From the NCBI RefSeq assembly GCF_021130785.1, contig NC_060212.1, positions 148,969,001-149,033,000 of the forward strand: 64,000 nucleotides of DNA, in the 5' to 3' direction. Origin of the DNA: Homalodisca vitripennis. Taxonomy: Eukaryota > Arthropoda > Insecta > Hemiptera > Cicadellidae. The notes below the pieces were generated by a model that was given only the letters and a program-made list of their open reading frames with translations, made no database searches and was not told where the DNA came from. A program made the translations under genes and the position numbers. Positions 1 through 12,234 of the stretch are shown here, piece by piece (position 1 is the first letter of the stretch; each line of letters begins with the position of its first letter).

Positions 1-290
1 GTTGTATACAGCATTTCTCTTCAGCTATGACTTGGTTAGTCTACAGCCTTCCAAACCTGACTGTAGTGCAGATTGCAAAAGTGTACAGCCTTGATACGCG
101 CCTACTTAGTGAGACTTCAGGTAGTTACAGCTGTATATTCCCTGCTAAAGGATCTTAGGTTGTCTACAGCTTTCCACACCTATTTTAGTGAGACTAAAAT
201 TGTGTAAGGCTGCTACACACGCGCTACTCTAGTGAGACTACAGGTAGTCATACAGCCTTGTCGATTCCATCTAAAACTCGTAGCTAGTCA
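1..290. repeat. Degenerate ~123-bp tandem repeat, cut by window edge
   Basis: Two full, diverged units and part of a third can be lined up. GTCTACAGC occurs at 39 and at 162 (period about 123), each followed by a pyrimidine-rich stretch, then TAGTGAGACT, then CAGGTAGT and a TACAGC motif. The first 38 bases resemble the end of a preceding unit, so the array probably continues off the left edge. Units differ by many substitutions and small indels, so this is an old array. No coding potential is seen. Confidence 0.6.
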
Positions 291-2238
291 GTAACAAGCA
301 CGTCCCACGTCCTGTAAGTTACAGATAATTTATGATCGCGTTTGTCATAGTTAGTTATATTCCGCGCTAATCGGATGTGCATTCAACTCATTTGTATAAA
401 ATGACCAGAGAGAGTCATTGGTTCAGAGAATACGGGCTGTTCTCCACTACTGGACTAACCCTAACACAATCACACACACGAATCTTAGGACTTTTTACCT
501 GGATTCTGCTGGATGGACTACTCTTAGGGGAGTTATTACAGTAATGTATATGTAGGTAAACGCTCAATATGGCATAGATCTTGGGAATAATATCTTGTGG
601 TTGTTGTAATCCCCATTATTGAATCCTTGACGGAAAAGATGCAGGCCTAAGAATGGTTCTGCTGATATTAAGTATCCTCCTAAATAAAAACCTCTACACT
701 GAACTATCTATACTGAGAATAATTTCTACTTGTGCTTGTTACATACTTGAGAGGTCTTCCTGTACAAGGACATGTTGTAATTCCATACCGGATATAATAT
801 TAATGATAACAACCTAACAGATTTTTAAGTATTAAATTTCTAACCATCTTATTATTAATGATATAAAAATAATGAATTTAAAAAGGGGTATTTGTATAAC
901 GCTTTTTTATAATTACCCAAAAAATAGATCAAATGGAATTGCCAAGAGAAATCGACCTTTAATTACTAGTAGTTTTATGCAATATATACTCCGCAAGGAC
1001 GAATCGTTAGGTCAAATACAGTAGAATTGAAAAGGTAACGTTATATATTTGAATGATCGAAACAACATGGAAGTTTAATCAGTTTGAAAATAAGTAATAT
1101 CTGCTTGTTGTACTCTTAGATTTTAAATTAACAAAATTTGACTAGAAATTCCAATTAACATTTCATATCTGACTGACAATTGTCGGGTAAGGATTAAAAT
1201 CTAATATGGAGGACGTTTTCAGTTAATTAATGTCCACACCGGCCAAACATTACCCCAGATACCACCTAACTAATAATGTTCAGAAAAAACACGAACTTAT
1301 TTTTTCAGAGATATACATGTTGCGATGGCTGGTTAAATGAATTGTTAAGAACAGAGTTGCGTAAGTGTAATTTCTTAGGATGTTAGAATTTAGTGTTAGA
1401 CTTTATAAGTCAAAACATTTAAAAATGTATACATCCTAATAGATTTGGGACAGCAAGGGATGAATTCAGTTGCAAGGTGTATTTGATTTATTTGGATGCT
1501 GGTGGTTATAATTCACATTTTTAACGTCATGTTGATTAGTTTTAAACTTTTAGAGTTGGTATATATAGAAAAATTATTTGATCATTAAATCATTCAGTTT
1601 TTTTCAGCTTTGGTTTTATGATAGTAATTAGCAAGATTTGTGATCACATCTCCCACCAAAAATACTGGTTGCGTTACGAATTGGTAAACATCAGATGTGT
1701 GCACCTTGACCAGAACAATAATTTGGGAGGCTAACTGATCGGAAAATCCCATGGTTTTGGGAAATTTTTCAAGCCTAATGGGATTTGTACCGAGAAAGAA
1801 GTTCAATATTTAATAAAATAATAAAACCCTCTTCTTTCCAATGTCAATTCAACTTGTAATGTCATTGTGAAATCATAGGAATAATTTTAAAACACTTCAA
1901 TAAGATATGTTAATATAGGTAATGTTATTAAACAACATCCAAGTACTTATACGCTTTTATGAGATACCTAACTGGGGCTGTGTCAGTTCAGATTGTGTGT
2001 GTTTGGGACAATTGGCAATATTGTTAAACATGAAAAAATAATTTTATAAATTGGTTGATTGTACAATTTACTACATATGTTGGCATTAGTGGGGTAATTT
2101 TTCAAATTGGATTTTAATAAATAAAAGAAAGCTAAAATTTGGAAAATTCCAAATTGTGAAATAAATAGTCTAATTTTGATTGGCTACTTGGGCTTGACAC
2201 AATGTACAGCGACTTAACATGGGTAGGGGTAGGCCCCT

Positions 2239-2325
2239 AAAATAAAAAAAAAACAAAAAAATAAAAAAAATAAAAATAAAAAAAAAAAAACAAAAAAAAA
2301 AAAAAAAAAAATAAAAAAAAAATTT
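2239..2325. repeat. A-rich low-complexity tract
   Basis: Nearly pure adenine with scattered T and C. It could be a decayed retrotransposon poly-A tail, but no element body is recognisable next to it. Confidence 0.7.
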
Positions 2326-3443
2326 AATGATTTTCAATACATTTTACTTTTGTTGTCAACTAATCCAAGCTCCTGTTTTTTTAATACCCATTAATCACAG
2401 CTTTTCCATGCACCTACCCTCTCATAAAACAGTTGGGTAATCAACGAAAGTGATGTATATTCCCGTGAGCACTGTACGTAAGTGATGTAGTATACCATGA
2501 GCACAGAAATTAGTATCAATGACAACCTCAGCCCCTTTATTAATATTTATAATCCGTTAATATGTCAAAATAGTTTTTTTGAGAATCTTGTGAGTTAAGA
2601 CTACTATTTTTTTTTTTTTCTATACTTTTATTTATTTCTAAAATTCGTTATCTCCCTATATAAATTACCAGATTTGAAACCACATCACTTCACCTCTTTT
2701 CCTATTAGGAATATACTCATCGAAGTTAGTATTGTAACTGCAGATCGCCTAACTTTAATATGACACGATGAAAATGCCACAAGCTCGATGAAACTAATAA
2801 TAGATTGAGCTAGATGGTTTGTTACATTTTTTGGGTCATGGTAAATCATTTTCTTGTCTATACAAGGCGATCGCTGAAATAAGAGCCTGAGAAGTATCGT
2901 GAGATAAGAAGTGGAGTGTAATAACCACAAGGATATAAGCATGACTAGGGGTTTTAATGTATGAATCTACAAATAAATGGTAGCTTGAGGTTTTAGTTAA
3001 ACTCAAAAATTGTCATTATAGAAAATTGATATTCATGGACTATAAATGTCATGGCTATAAGTGAATTTTCATAGATACTAATATACTTAGGCGTGTTGAC
3101 CGTAATCTTTGGCACAATTGCGTATATGCGGCAATTTTATGTCAGTTAACGATGTTTATAAATTCATATATTATATAGATATATAATATCATCACATAAA
3201 AATCATATGTAATACAAATGCTAGTATATATTTGGCAAATGGTTAAGTGATAGTATGGTATTAGTTTGTAATTAAATTACTGGGGAAATGGCTATAGCAA
3301 CTTAGAACAGCCTGAATTTTATAAGATCAGGAACAATCCTAAACGTAATTTAAATAGAAGTTCACTTATTAAATAAATCCCATTATATCCCATACGTACT
3401 ATAAGGGTATACACGATAATATCAAGCAATTAAACCCAATGGC

Positions 3444-3536
3444 CTTGTCTATAACGGAAAACGGTTCCGGGACAGCCTAGTTCTGTAGGCATCAACAGAA
3501 TTTTTATACACGGAACCGATTTTTTCCGTGGACAGA
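3444..3536. mobile_element. Short fold-back (palindromic) element, MITE-like
   Basis: The segment is an imperfect palindrome of about 93 bp. The outer left arm (CTTGTCTATAACGGAAAACG then GTTCCG) pairs with the right arm (CGGAACCGATTTTTTCCGTG then GACAG). A nested inner pair is TTCTGT at 3481 and ACAGAA at 3494, around an 8-nt loop. Such compact terminal-plus-internal inverted repeats are typical of small non-autonomous DNA elements. No convincing target-site duplication was found, so class is unassigned. Confidence 0.45.
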
Positions 3537-6500
3537 GTTACAACGCGCCATCCTAAATAATTTTTTTAAACTCCTTTTTTCAACCAATGTTAGTATAAAT
3601 TAGACATAATTATTGTTGTTAATTGTGCGCACTATGTGGTGTGACTAGAGAAAACTTGCCTAATACTATAGATTAATCTTGAAAATTAAATGAAAAAATT
3701 ATAAGTTACTACTAAGAATTATTAGTGATACTAAACGAGAGAAATAATATAATCAATATTCCTTGGAGATTTTTACAGTATTTATAAAAAAGAACATTTA
3801 ATTGTCTGACAAAAACACTATGCCATATATAGAATATATATGATTATATATTAGGTATAGTATTTTTATATATTATAATTATTTTTTTTAATATACACTA
3901 TCTTTATAAACATATATATGATAGTATTACACACACACATATTACTAGGTATTGCTATTGGTAGAGAAATTCACTTTCAAAATAAAATAAAAGCAGCCAA
4001 TGGGGTACTTGTTATTTTATATAATTTGAGTTTAAAAAAAATTTCTTTTTTAATTTAAAAAATTACCCAAACACTTTTTCTGAAGATTTTGGTATTAGGC
4101 ATGTATTATTATTTTTAATAATTATGACCAAAATATAACACTATCTAGCCATTTATTATTTAAAGGCCCATTTCATGGTTAAAATCCAAAAAAGGATATA
4201 AAAATATTAACCACATAACTTGAAAAATAAAATTTTTTGTCGTACATATAACAATAACTCTTATCGTTTTTAGCATTTTTAAAAGGGATAACTTCCAGTT
4301 TGAGCTGATAGTAAAATATATGTATTGAGAGCCAATGGGTTTAATATAATCTAAAATAATGAATAGAGTAATTCCTGAGGTTTAAACATGATATACTTGA
4401 GCATAAATAAGAATTATTTATTATACACAACTAATTTTAGAGAAGTATTCAGGACAACACAATGAACAGAAGAAAAACAAAGCAATTATTAAAACAAAGC
4501 ATTCCGTCCTGTTTATTTCAAAGGACAGGCTTTAGACCAAAGATGTATTTGAATATATTGTTAGATATTAATCGTGAAGTGTAAAGAAGACGGCCGTTTT
4601 AATTATCCTCTTCGATCATCTGATATTTCCTTCAGCTGTCCATATTTAGGTCAGCCGATTCAAACATCTGCTCTAAATGACGTGTATGGATCTGAGAACC
4701 TTGGTCAGATGAGCCCACATCATTTCAATTAGAATCATCATGGTGATAGTAGCATTTCCATGAGAAATTTGTGTCATGGACTCCCGTTTTTTAGATTCAT
4801 GCATTAAAGATTTAGTCTACATTTAAAAATTCCACTTACTCATTCTTCAGATTTTCTCTAGTGAGTCTAATGATATATTTACCTATTTATGAAGTGTTAC
4901 CGTAAGTTATACTTTAATCAGAACTGGACAATTAAATCTTTTTGCAGTCATATATAGCGCTGTTTAAAAGGATTGTAGTTTTCATCCGCAAACTAGAACC
5001 GATAGAGTTCCTCAATTATGTAAACTTTACCATTCATTCATAGATTCTACTAAAATATGTTCGTAAATATCCTCCGATGTGTATTACTTTAGATATACGA
5101 AGTACCATTTTACTAGATTTTTGAGGAGATCATAAGATTCGATGGACCGAGAAATATAAAAGCTGGAGGGAGTAAGAGGTCTTTTAAAGTAATAAAAACT
5201 CTTGATAATAACTAATATATTAAATAAATAGGTAATATAATCAATCTTGTATCTAGGGTTGTCTAAATTGCCAAAAGTGGCTCAGGTTTTAGTATTGCAT
5301 AACCATATTATCAGTGGCAAAAACCAGTCATTCATTTTTAAATAAAAGGAAAGCTGGTAACTATGAAAATTATCCTGACTCATTATCATAGTCCAATTGG
5401 CCAGGACTATCTAGTAAAGTTATTTACAGACCATAAAACCCTAAGAACTATATTTTAAAATGCAAATTCAGTGGACTTATATTCGTCACAAAGCCTGTGA
5501 GTGTAACAAACATAAGGTTTTGCTATGCTAAACGTCTATGGATCTAGATGTTCACCCCTTTTCAAAGATATAGGAGGAACACTGTTTTTATTATATTATT
5601 TTTTTTATTTCACAGGGTATTCGAAAATTATTAATAATGTTCACAAGACCCCTAAGGCGTAATTTTTTATTATCATAGAAAAATGTATAGGTTTTGCAAT
5701 TCTATAATTTAAAGCCGATGCTATTTTTAGCATGCAAATTAGGTGTACGAAGAAACAGTTTTATATCAAATTATACGTCTCCGAAATTAAATTTATATCC
5801 ATCCATACCTTTTTAATTTGTAACACACCCCCCCCCCCCCCCACCCCCCCAATAACCAATTTCTTCCCCAATTAAAATATAGTTAACATTTGTATAATGG
5901 TACTTGTTTGTTGCGAAATTAAGTTCTCTTTAATTTGTTTACAAGTAGTGGTTATTCACTACTTTGAGGAATATATCATATATATATATATGATAAAACG
6001 ACCAGTTGCATCATTAACTACTGACCACTAAAGCCATTCACTGTAGGCCTATTACACTAATGAACTAGACTGATAAATCGGGCAAACTGTTTGAAAGCAT
6101 AGTCACCACCTCACCTCTTGACTTGCCATTGACATCTTTCATTAACTAATGTACCCGTTTCAGAGTTCATTCACAATTTTATATATACTCGCATCTTGCT
6201 TTCAGCTACACACTATCATATAGTGTGTATGTTATCTATACTTCTACAACATCAAACAAGATAATTTAGAAAATTCTAGTCCTCGAAACGAACCTTTTTA
6301 TTTTCGTAATATATAATGATGGTGAATGAATTAAATATTATATCATCTCAAATTGCAATATTAGTTTGGAGAGCTGTTATAATAGTCTTTCAAATTTTCT
6401 GATTTGTAGGGTGTCTGTTGCCAGTACGAGCGGGTGTGCAGTGATATATTGTTGGTAGTTTTAATCACCCGATCTGCAGTTATGTTAGATTTGTTCTTAA

Positions 6501-8317
6501 ATCAGCTAGGACTTTTGAGAATTAACAGTCTTATATTATCAATTTCTAATTTTGTAGTATGCTTTAAGGAATTTTTAGACGGTTCATGAAGAGGGTAGAT
6601 ACCAAATATCACAACGTGTGATCTTTTATGGTAACCTATAGAACGATAGCGAATGTCCGAGAACGTTTCAGTATTTCAAATTTAAATCATAATTTGGATA
6701 AATAGTATACATTCTTCCATTATCTGGTGTGTACAGTACCTGAAACATATTATCTTGTGCAACTGTTTCCTGCAGAGACATTGTTAGAGATCATTGTCAG
6801 AAGATCCATTTTAGATTTACGTTTAAAGTTCAGTGTTTTGGGAGGAGGAATCCTTGCTTTACAAAAACCACGTTCTTGATATAATGAATAATAGAACACT
6901 ATGTTATGTTCATACGGAAGTTGGTTTTTAATTTACAACTCCAATAATGAATACATACATGTATGCAGGCATGAGAAATCGCTATACATATAAGAACATC
7001 ATAGTTTATTTGTGTCTGAGGTATTTCTTAAAGTAGAAAAAAACAACTAAAATGTGTTTTATTACAGTCATTAAATGTGTATGAAATGTTTAGATACACT
7101 AATGATCAAGCACTTCATTATCAATATTTGCTCAAATTTACAGTTAAGACTATATATTTATTACAGTTTTAATTTTATGATCTGGATAACATCTCACCAG
7201 TTATGATCAAAAATATTAAAAAAGGTAAAAAATTTTTAAATTATTAAATAGTATAACTATCAAGACAATTTTCAAAGCATCCGACTACAGAACCAGATAT
7301 ATTGCAATTCCACTTTTAGCACTATATTTTCCTAAACTTCGAAAAGGTGAAACATTTAGCCTACGTATAGATTTGGGATGATGGTTTGAATTAACTTACA
7401 TTTAAATCGCCGTCCATGGATTTTACAGTTTAGTTATTTCTGGTACAGTTTTAACCACACTATTTAATTTAAAATATTTCAGAATGTATTTAGACTAACG
7501 TTTAATCTAAATTTAGGTAATTTGATATTACCAAATATCAAAAGAATAGAACGAATGTATTATTGTATATTTGTAGAATGTGTATAAATGACCGAAATAT
7601 GTCAAAATTAACAGTTTTACGGAATCATGTTAATTACTTTTTTTACATAAAGAGTAATGTCTGAATTTGGTGATTTCACAATATTTACGTAAATGCAATA
7701 ATAAAGTAGTAATTGTGAATTAACTGTTTTATTAATTAAAACGTGTAACATAATGAGTTAAGTTAATTTTTCAACTTAATTTAGGCTTAGGGCGGACGAT
7801 TGCGTTAAAACAAGTTATAATACATCAAGGTTTATCACTTGAAATTCGATTTGGATTTGGCGGACAAAGCAATTATTCATGCCATATAGTTTACCGGGTT
7901 AGTCTTGCAATTTGTGCTCTCAGAGTTTCATTAAACATGTTCACTATATCTACGCTTAGATTACTGTGATTGAGATCGGATAATATTGTTTTAGTTTATT
8001 GTTCGGGTGAGTACTTTTGTTGTTTTTACTAGGTATTTGCAATAAGGGCTACCTTAACATTTTTCATTCTATTTGTAGACGTACATCAAGCATGGAAATG
8101 TGTTTATATATTATGCTTTTAAACATCTTATATTGATACAAAAATATTACTATGATAATTGAAAAGGCATGCATCTTAAAGTAATACATCTTCCGTTGGT
8201 ATGTCTTTTGTCTGTCCTCATTTAGATATTTAAATTTCGGTGTGTGTAGTAAGGCAACTAAATTATTGGCGGAACAATAAACTTATTTGGCCGTGTAGTA
8301 CTTTTTCTTTATTGTAG

Positions 8318-8366
8318 TTTGTAACCGATTTATAATTCACCGGTTACCACTTCACGCGCCTTGTCC
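8318..8366 (+). other. Candidate 49-nt exon, copy 1
   Basis: The block is preceded by a polypyrimidine tract ending in TAG (8301-8317) and followed directly by the consensus donor GTAAGT (8367-8372). Its partner at 23521-23568 keeps the same boundaries with a CAG acceptor. The block contains CACCGGT and CGCGCCTTGTCC, both nearly unchanged between copies. The two copies differ by one nucleotide in length, which argues against a conserved reading frame. It could be a non-coding exon or untranslated exon. The transcript and the neighbouring exons are unknown. Confidence 0.35.
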
Positions 8367-8689
8367 GTAAGTAGAATTGACATTTTTGTATTATAAATTA
8401 TCCCGTTTATGCGATACATCAATTTTATTGTTTTATAAGGATAATCGTTAGATTGTAAAATATCTTACCTGTGATAATATAGTATATGCCAACAACTAAG
8501 ATACATTATAGATAAAAATATTATTTAATGATTTTCAACATTTACAAAACAAACTAACAAGAGACATCTTGTTTAATAATATTTACTGTAGAAGAAAACA
8601 AATCCTTAGATCTAAAATTGGAGTCACTCGTTTGCATATTACACTGGAGGTGTATGGGGAGTTTAGTATTTAAAATGGGTCCTGACAGG

Positions 8690-8805
8690 AATATGCAATA
8701 ATTTATGAAGTAGTAGATAAACTCTACCAACGGGTACATTAGTTAATGACCCCCGTCGGCAACTGAGAATACGGAGGAGCGACAATTTGTTGAAGCAGTT
8801 CTCTT
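8690..8805. other. Conserved island in duplication, copy 1
   Basis: About 90% identical with 23895-24010, much more than its surroundings. On the minus strand a short frame starting MYPLVEF is mirrored in the other copy as MFPLVEF with mostly conservative changes (Y/F, I/V, I/M). The partner frame stops soon afterwards, and nearly all differences alter the residue, so coding is not supported. A pyrimidine-TTCTCAG acceptor-like site precedes it on that strand. Confidence 0.3.
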
Positions 8806-9720
8806 TCATTAGTATAATTTATTGGTCAAGTGGGTGACTTCAGTTGTAAACAGTTAAATATATGACCAACACATAAGGTACTAAAACGTTTGCAATACTG
8901 TGGGCCCGTAATACTATTTGCGATGGCTGCAGACCGAACCGTCATATTTACAGTTTTCATAACAACACCTTTCGCAAAGTCATCCTAGAGCATATGATAT
9001 TTATAGTTTACTACACCCAATTTGATATTTTTATTACTCTTAATTTAATAGCATTAATTCGCTTTTTACTTATATCTAAAGTATTTAGGTACTCAAAAAT
9101 GATCACTTTCTGAATTAATTACAATATGCACATATCCAGAGGGTGAATCATTATAAATCTAAATACTTCTAATGATAATAGATCATATTTATGTAATATT
9201 TTCTTAAAAGTATTAATTAATACATAATAGCCTTTGGTAGAGCATTCTAAGGAGTTTGTATTTAAATTTTGAGTTAGCTGATAGAGCAAGTTCATTACAC
9301 AGTGTGAGCTTACACTTTTTATCAGTACTGTAGTCCTTCTTTTGTACCAGCTCTCTTCCTTATTTCGTTTGATAAGATTTTTGAACAGACCAAAGACCCA
9401 TTAAGACGGGGACATCGAGACTGAAAATAAGATTCGCCTCTTAAAAAACATCTATTTTAGTTAAAAATTTAAAAAATATGCCGTAAGTTTATTAAGTCGT
9501 CAAATTCAATATATTATATATTTAAACGAAATCCAAAAGTTATAAATCATTTCAATTGCAGAAGCTGGAGCACAAACCTATTGAATTAACAGTGATGTGT
9601 TGTTTGCTTTACGTAAAAAACAATGGAAGATACACCAAACATTTATAACCAGGTGTAAATTATTTCTTTTGTTTTTTTAATACAATAAAACTGCCCATTA
9701 TTTTTTGTATACGTTTTTAT

Positions 9721-9915
9721 CCACAATTACATGATTACAAGAGAGCTAGCTGATAAGCATTTGTAATGTAGTAGACGACTGAGAGGAGCCAAAGCACTGT
9801 CCCCCGGGAAACTGTTTGTCGGGGTTTGTTTGCTTTGTCCGTGACTGCAGTGTTTGTTCTGGACTTTCTCATGATCAAGTCGCTCGTTTCTGAAGATGAG
9901 AAATATCAACTGTAG
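9721..9915 (-). other. Highly conserved 190-bp island, copy 1
   Basis: This is the best-conserved stretch of the duplication, about 93% identical with 26757-26950 by eye. On the minus strand both copies keep an open frame of about 60 codons between an acceptor-like pyrimidine-rich CTACAG and a common TAA stop. Residues such as LDHEKVQ, KHCSHGQSKQT and NSFPGDSALAPLSRL are shared. There is no ATG at the frame start, and differences are not concentrated at third positions, so a non-coding exon, a regulatory element or a younger transposon piece are all possible. I do not recognise the sequence. Confidence 0.35.
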
Positions 9916-11419
9916 AATTTAAAAAATCGATTTCGTATGTTCAGAATTGTTTCAGGTGAAACTCGTTGGCATTTAACTTGACATTTTATATTTTTAATGC
10001 TCACCACATACTTATAATATTACGTATAACACTTTTTTACCTCGTCAGTATATACCATACATATACTCTAGCCATATTTAGAGTTTTTAAAAACCCTCAC
10101 TAAAAATATTAGGGTAATGTGCTATGGACCAATAGAAGCAAAAGCCTAAATTTAAACAATAGTCTATCTACTTTTGCTGACTGCCTGTCTGTCTGTTTTT
10201 TTTAGATCTATTATTTTAAATATTTTAATTTAATATAATATTAAATTAATATTATAAATTTTAAATAAATCTTGAAATTTAACCAAACTTTACAATACTA
10301 TTTGTATTAGCAGAGCCTACCAATAGTGTGGTCGAATGTCCACACACAATTTAAAATGTAGGGCATTTCAAATTTTCAAAGGAAAATGCGTTTATATTCT
10401 GCCTTTTCTCGTACACAACAGTAAATATTGTCCTCGAAAATTCTGAAATACGTTCTTTCGTTTATAATTTTATAACGTACTCATACGACATACATCATAG
10501 GGTAAGGTGAAATAATTCGTGTTTTGGAGCACTGGAAAGCTACCCTGAGTATGGTTACATGCTACTTTACCTTTATATGCCAATGTCATAAAAAGATTAA
10601 AATATCAATGCAACTAATTTAATAAGTGTATTTTAGATTCGTAAGTTACATCCATCACTTTCATGTAACTTTATTTGAATTAGAAATGAGCTGATTTAAA
10701 AAATAAAATAACAAACAATAAACATAAGTTCGAGATAAATATTTATAATTTTTAATATATATATATATATATTTACAGCAGTAAATAATTTGTTATTGTA
10801 TATTTAAATTACTGAACAGTAAGTAAAATATCATTGAATATTATTTCCCGAAAATCTTAACTTTAAAGATTTAAGATTATGAAGTCAGTTATTCTTCTGT
10901 TTATTGGTCATATATTGAAAATAATGCAAATAGGTGTTCTGGGGCATATAGGTACCCTCCCTGTACAGTGAAAAACCAAGCGGACGGGGTGAATGGGTGG
11001 TTGATTTTGTCCTTTCCCCATACCTCCCACCACTCTCGTATTAGTTCACTGATCGTAGTTGTGTGTGAAGGAGGCTAATCATCTTGAGTTTTGAACCAGA
11101 AAGTAAACTTTTAATTAATACTTTTACCCTACGTATAGCCTAAGCTGTAAATATAATGGGGCCCGCTGGTGTCGCGAACCATCTACACTATTCGTTCTAA
11201 TTAGCTCCATGACAATGTTACAAATTTCAGTTATAATTTTTTATTTCTGAAGTGAATATTTTTAGAGATATTTATGCCATTACTCGTAATAAGTTTTAAC
11301 TACGTAAAAAATTTCGTAACAATTTTTTCGTCAAAAAATCGGCATATTGTCTGTAGTGTAAACCCTTTTTGGTTCAAGAAATAATATTGATAAGGAAAAT
11401 TTATAATTTAAAAATAAAA

Positions 11420-11509
11420 ATGGCAGAAAAACGGTCCATATTAGATTCTGAAAATGTAGCCGATGATGATGATGATGATGGTAATTTCTGTTTGAGCATC
11501 TCATGTTGA
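11420..11509 (+). CDS. Short ORF or first-exon remnant, acidic
   Basis: A 29-codon frame begins with ATGG in an A-rich context and encodes MAEKRSILDSENVA, six aspartates and a short tail. The six-GAT run ends at a potential donor (G then GTAATT at 11481), so it could be the first exon of a lost transposase gene whose acidic N-terminus resembles those of some DNA transposases. It lies inside the TIR element at 10933-11921. No downstream exon was found. The aspartate run may simply be a (GAT)n microsatellite. Confidence 0.2.
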   Translation: MAEKRSILDSENVADDDDDDGNFCLSISC

Positions 11510-11573
11510 AAAGCTTGAATCATTCAAAGTCTTAAATCATTAAACCCCGATGAAAATTTTGAGTGTTATAAAG

Positions 11574-11576
<3 letters not shown>

Positions 11577-11622
<46 letters not shown>
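11577..11622. repeat. (AT)n microsatellite
   Basis: Uninterrupted alternating AT of about 45 bp, directly adjoining the hairpin at 11621. Confidence 0.9.
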
Positions 11623-11625
<3 letters not shown>

Positions 11626-11664
11626 AATATAGACATAGAATATTCTCTATGTCTATATTAAAAT
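11621..11664. repeat. Perfect 19-bp inverted repeat
   Basis: ATTTTAATATAGACATAGA at 11621-11639 is followed by a six-base spacer and its exact reverse complement at 11646-11664. An expressed transcript would form a strong hairpin. It sits inside the TIR element and may be a fold-back footprint. Confidence 0.75.
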
Positions 11665-12011
11665 TCTATAAAAACATTGTGTATAATTATACTGTGTACC
11701 ACTATATGGTATAAGAAGCTTCGTGTACGGGATAAATTAGTACAAATGTATGGATGCAAAAATGTTGTAACGAATATTTTTTGGCACATAAAAAAATTTA
11801 TTATTTCATAGCAAAAGAAATATAATTTGGTGTAATAGTTTTAATTTTCTAAAACTATTTACAATAAAAGACATAAAAAATTTAATGGACCAAAGTATAC
11901 CCAACCTGCCCCGGTCTCCCCTACTTTGGAAGTTAATAATAAAAGATAATTGAAAATTGAAAGGTTAATATATCAGAAATTATACATATTATACAGCATT
12001 TAAATATAATT

Positions 12012-12230
12012 TTACATCAGAAGAGAGAAAGCTACTCTTGTCACTGGATCATTTGCAGTGAATTCTGGTAATGCAATTCCACTCTTTTTAGTGTTTCCAC
12101 TGTAGTAAGCATTTTCTTCGCGACGGGCCGATCGTGTTGATGTAGCTTTCGGTATTTCAAATATGCTTTCTTGTTTTAAACTTTTAAATAAAGAATAATC
12201 TATCCCACAACATAGAATATACAGAGGCAT
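12012..12230 (-). CDS. 72-codon ORF of unknown nature
   Basis: ATG-initiated frame with a protein-like composition (TSTRSARREENAYYSG, then FTANDPVTRVAFSLLM at the end). The corresponding stretch of the duplicated segment (about 28030-28090) is shorter and lacks it, so it was gained here or lost there. I recognise no domain. There is no intron or promoter evidence, and an accidental frame is quite possible. Confidence 0.15.
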   Translation of the reverse strand: MPLYILCCGIDYSLFKSLKQESIFEIPKATSTRSARREENAYYSGNTKKSGIALPEFTANDPVTRVAFSLLM

Positions 12231-12234
12231 TTTA

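Larger units (their letters stand above)
300..7640. other. Unassigned A+T-rich sequence
   Basis: No gene, RNA or recognisable transposon protein was found apart from the fold-back element at 3444. It contains an A-rich tract (about 2240-2325), a poly-C run with one interruption (about 5826-5850) and short AT runs (for example 5972-5990). Short open frames at 1594-1806 and 2685-2942 have no recognisable motifs and look accidental. Confidence 0.6.
10933..11921. mobile_element. Non-autonomous DNA transposon with imperfect TIRs, TA target
   Basis: The left end (TA then GGTGTTCTGGGGCATATAGG) and the right end read inward (TA then GGGGAGACCGGGGCAGGTTG) share a GG-G-GGGGCA-GG-T pattern over about 25 bp, in inverted orientation and each next to TA. 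The duplicated segment elsewhere in the window lacks the whole stretch; around 27940 its flanks run together as an apparent empty site. At about 989 bp it is too small for an intact transposase. It contains a 29-codon frame, an AT microsatellite and a perfect hairpin. Family is not assigned. Confidence 0.45.
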
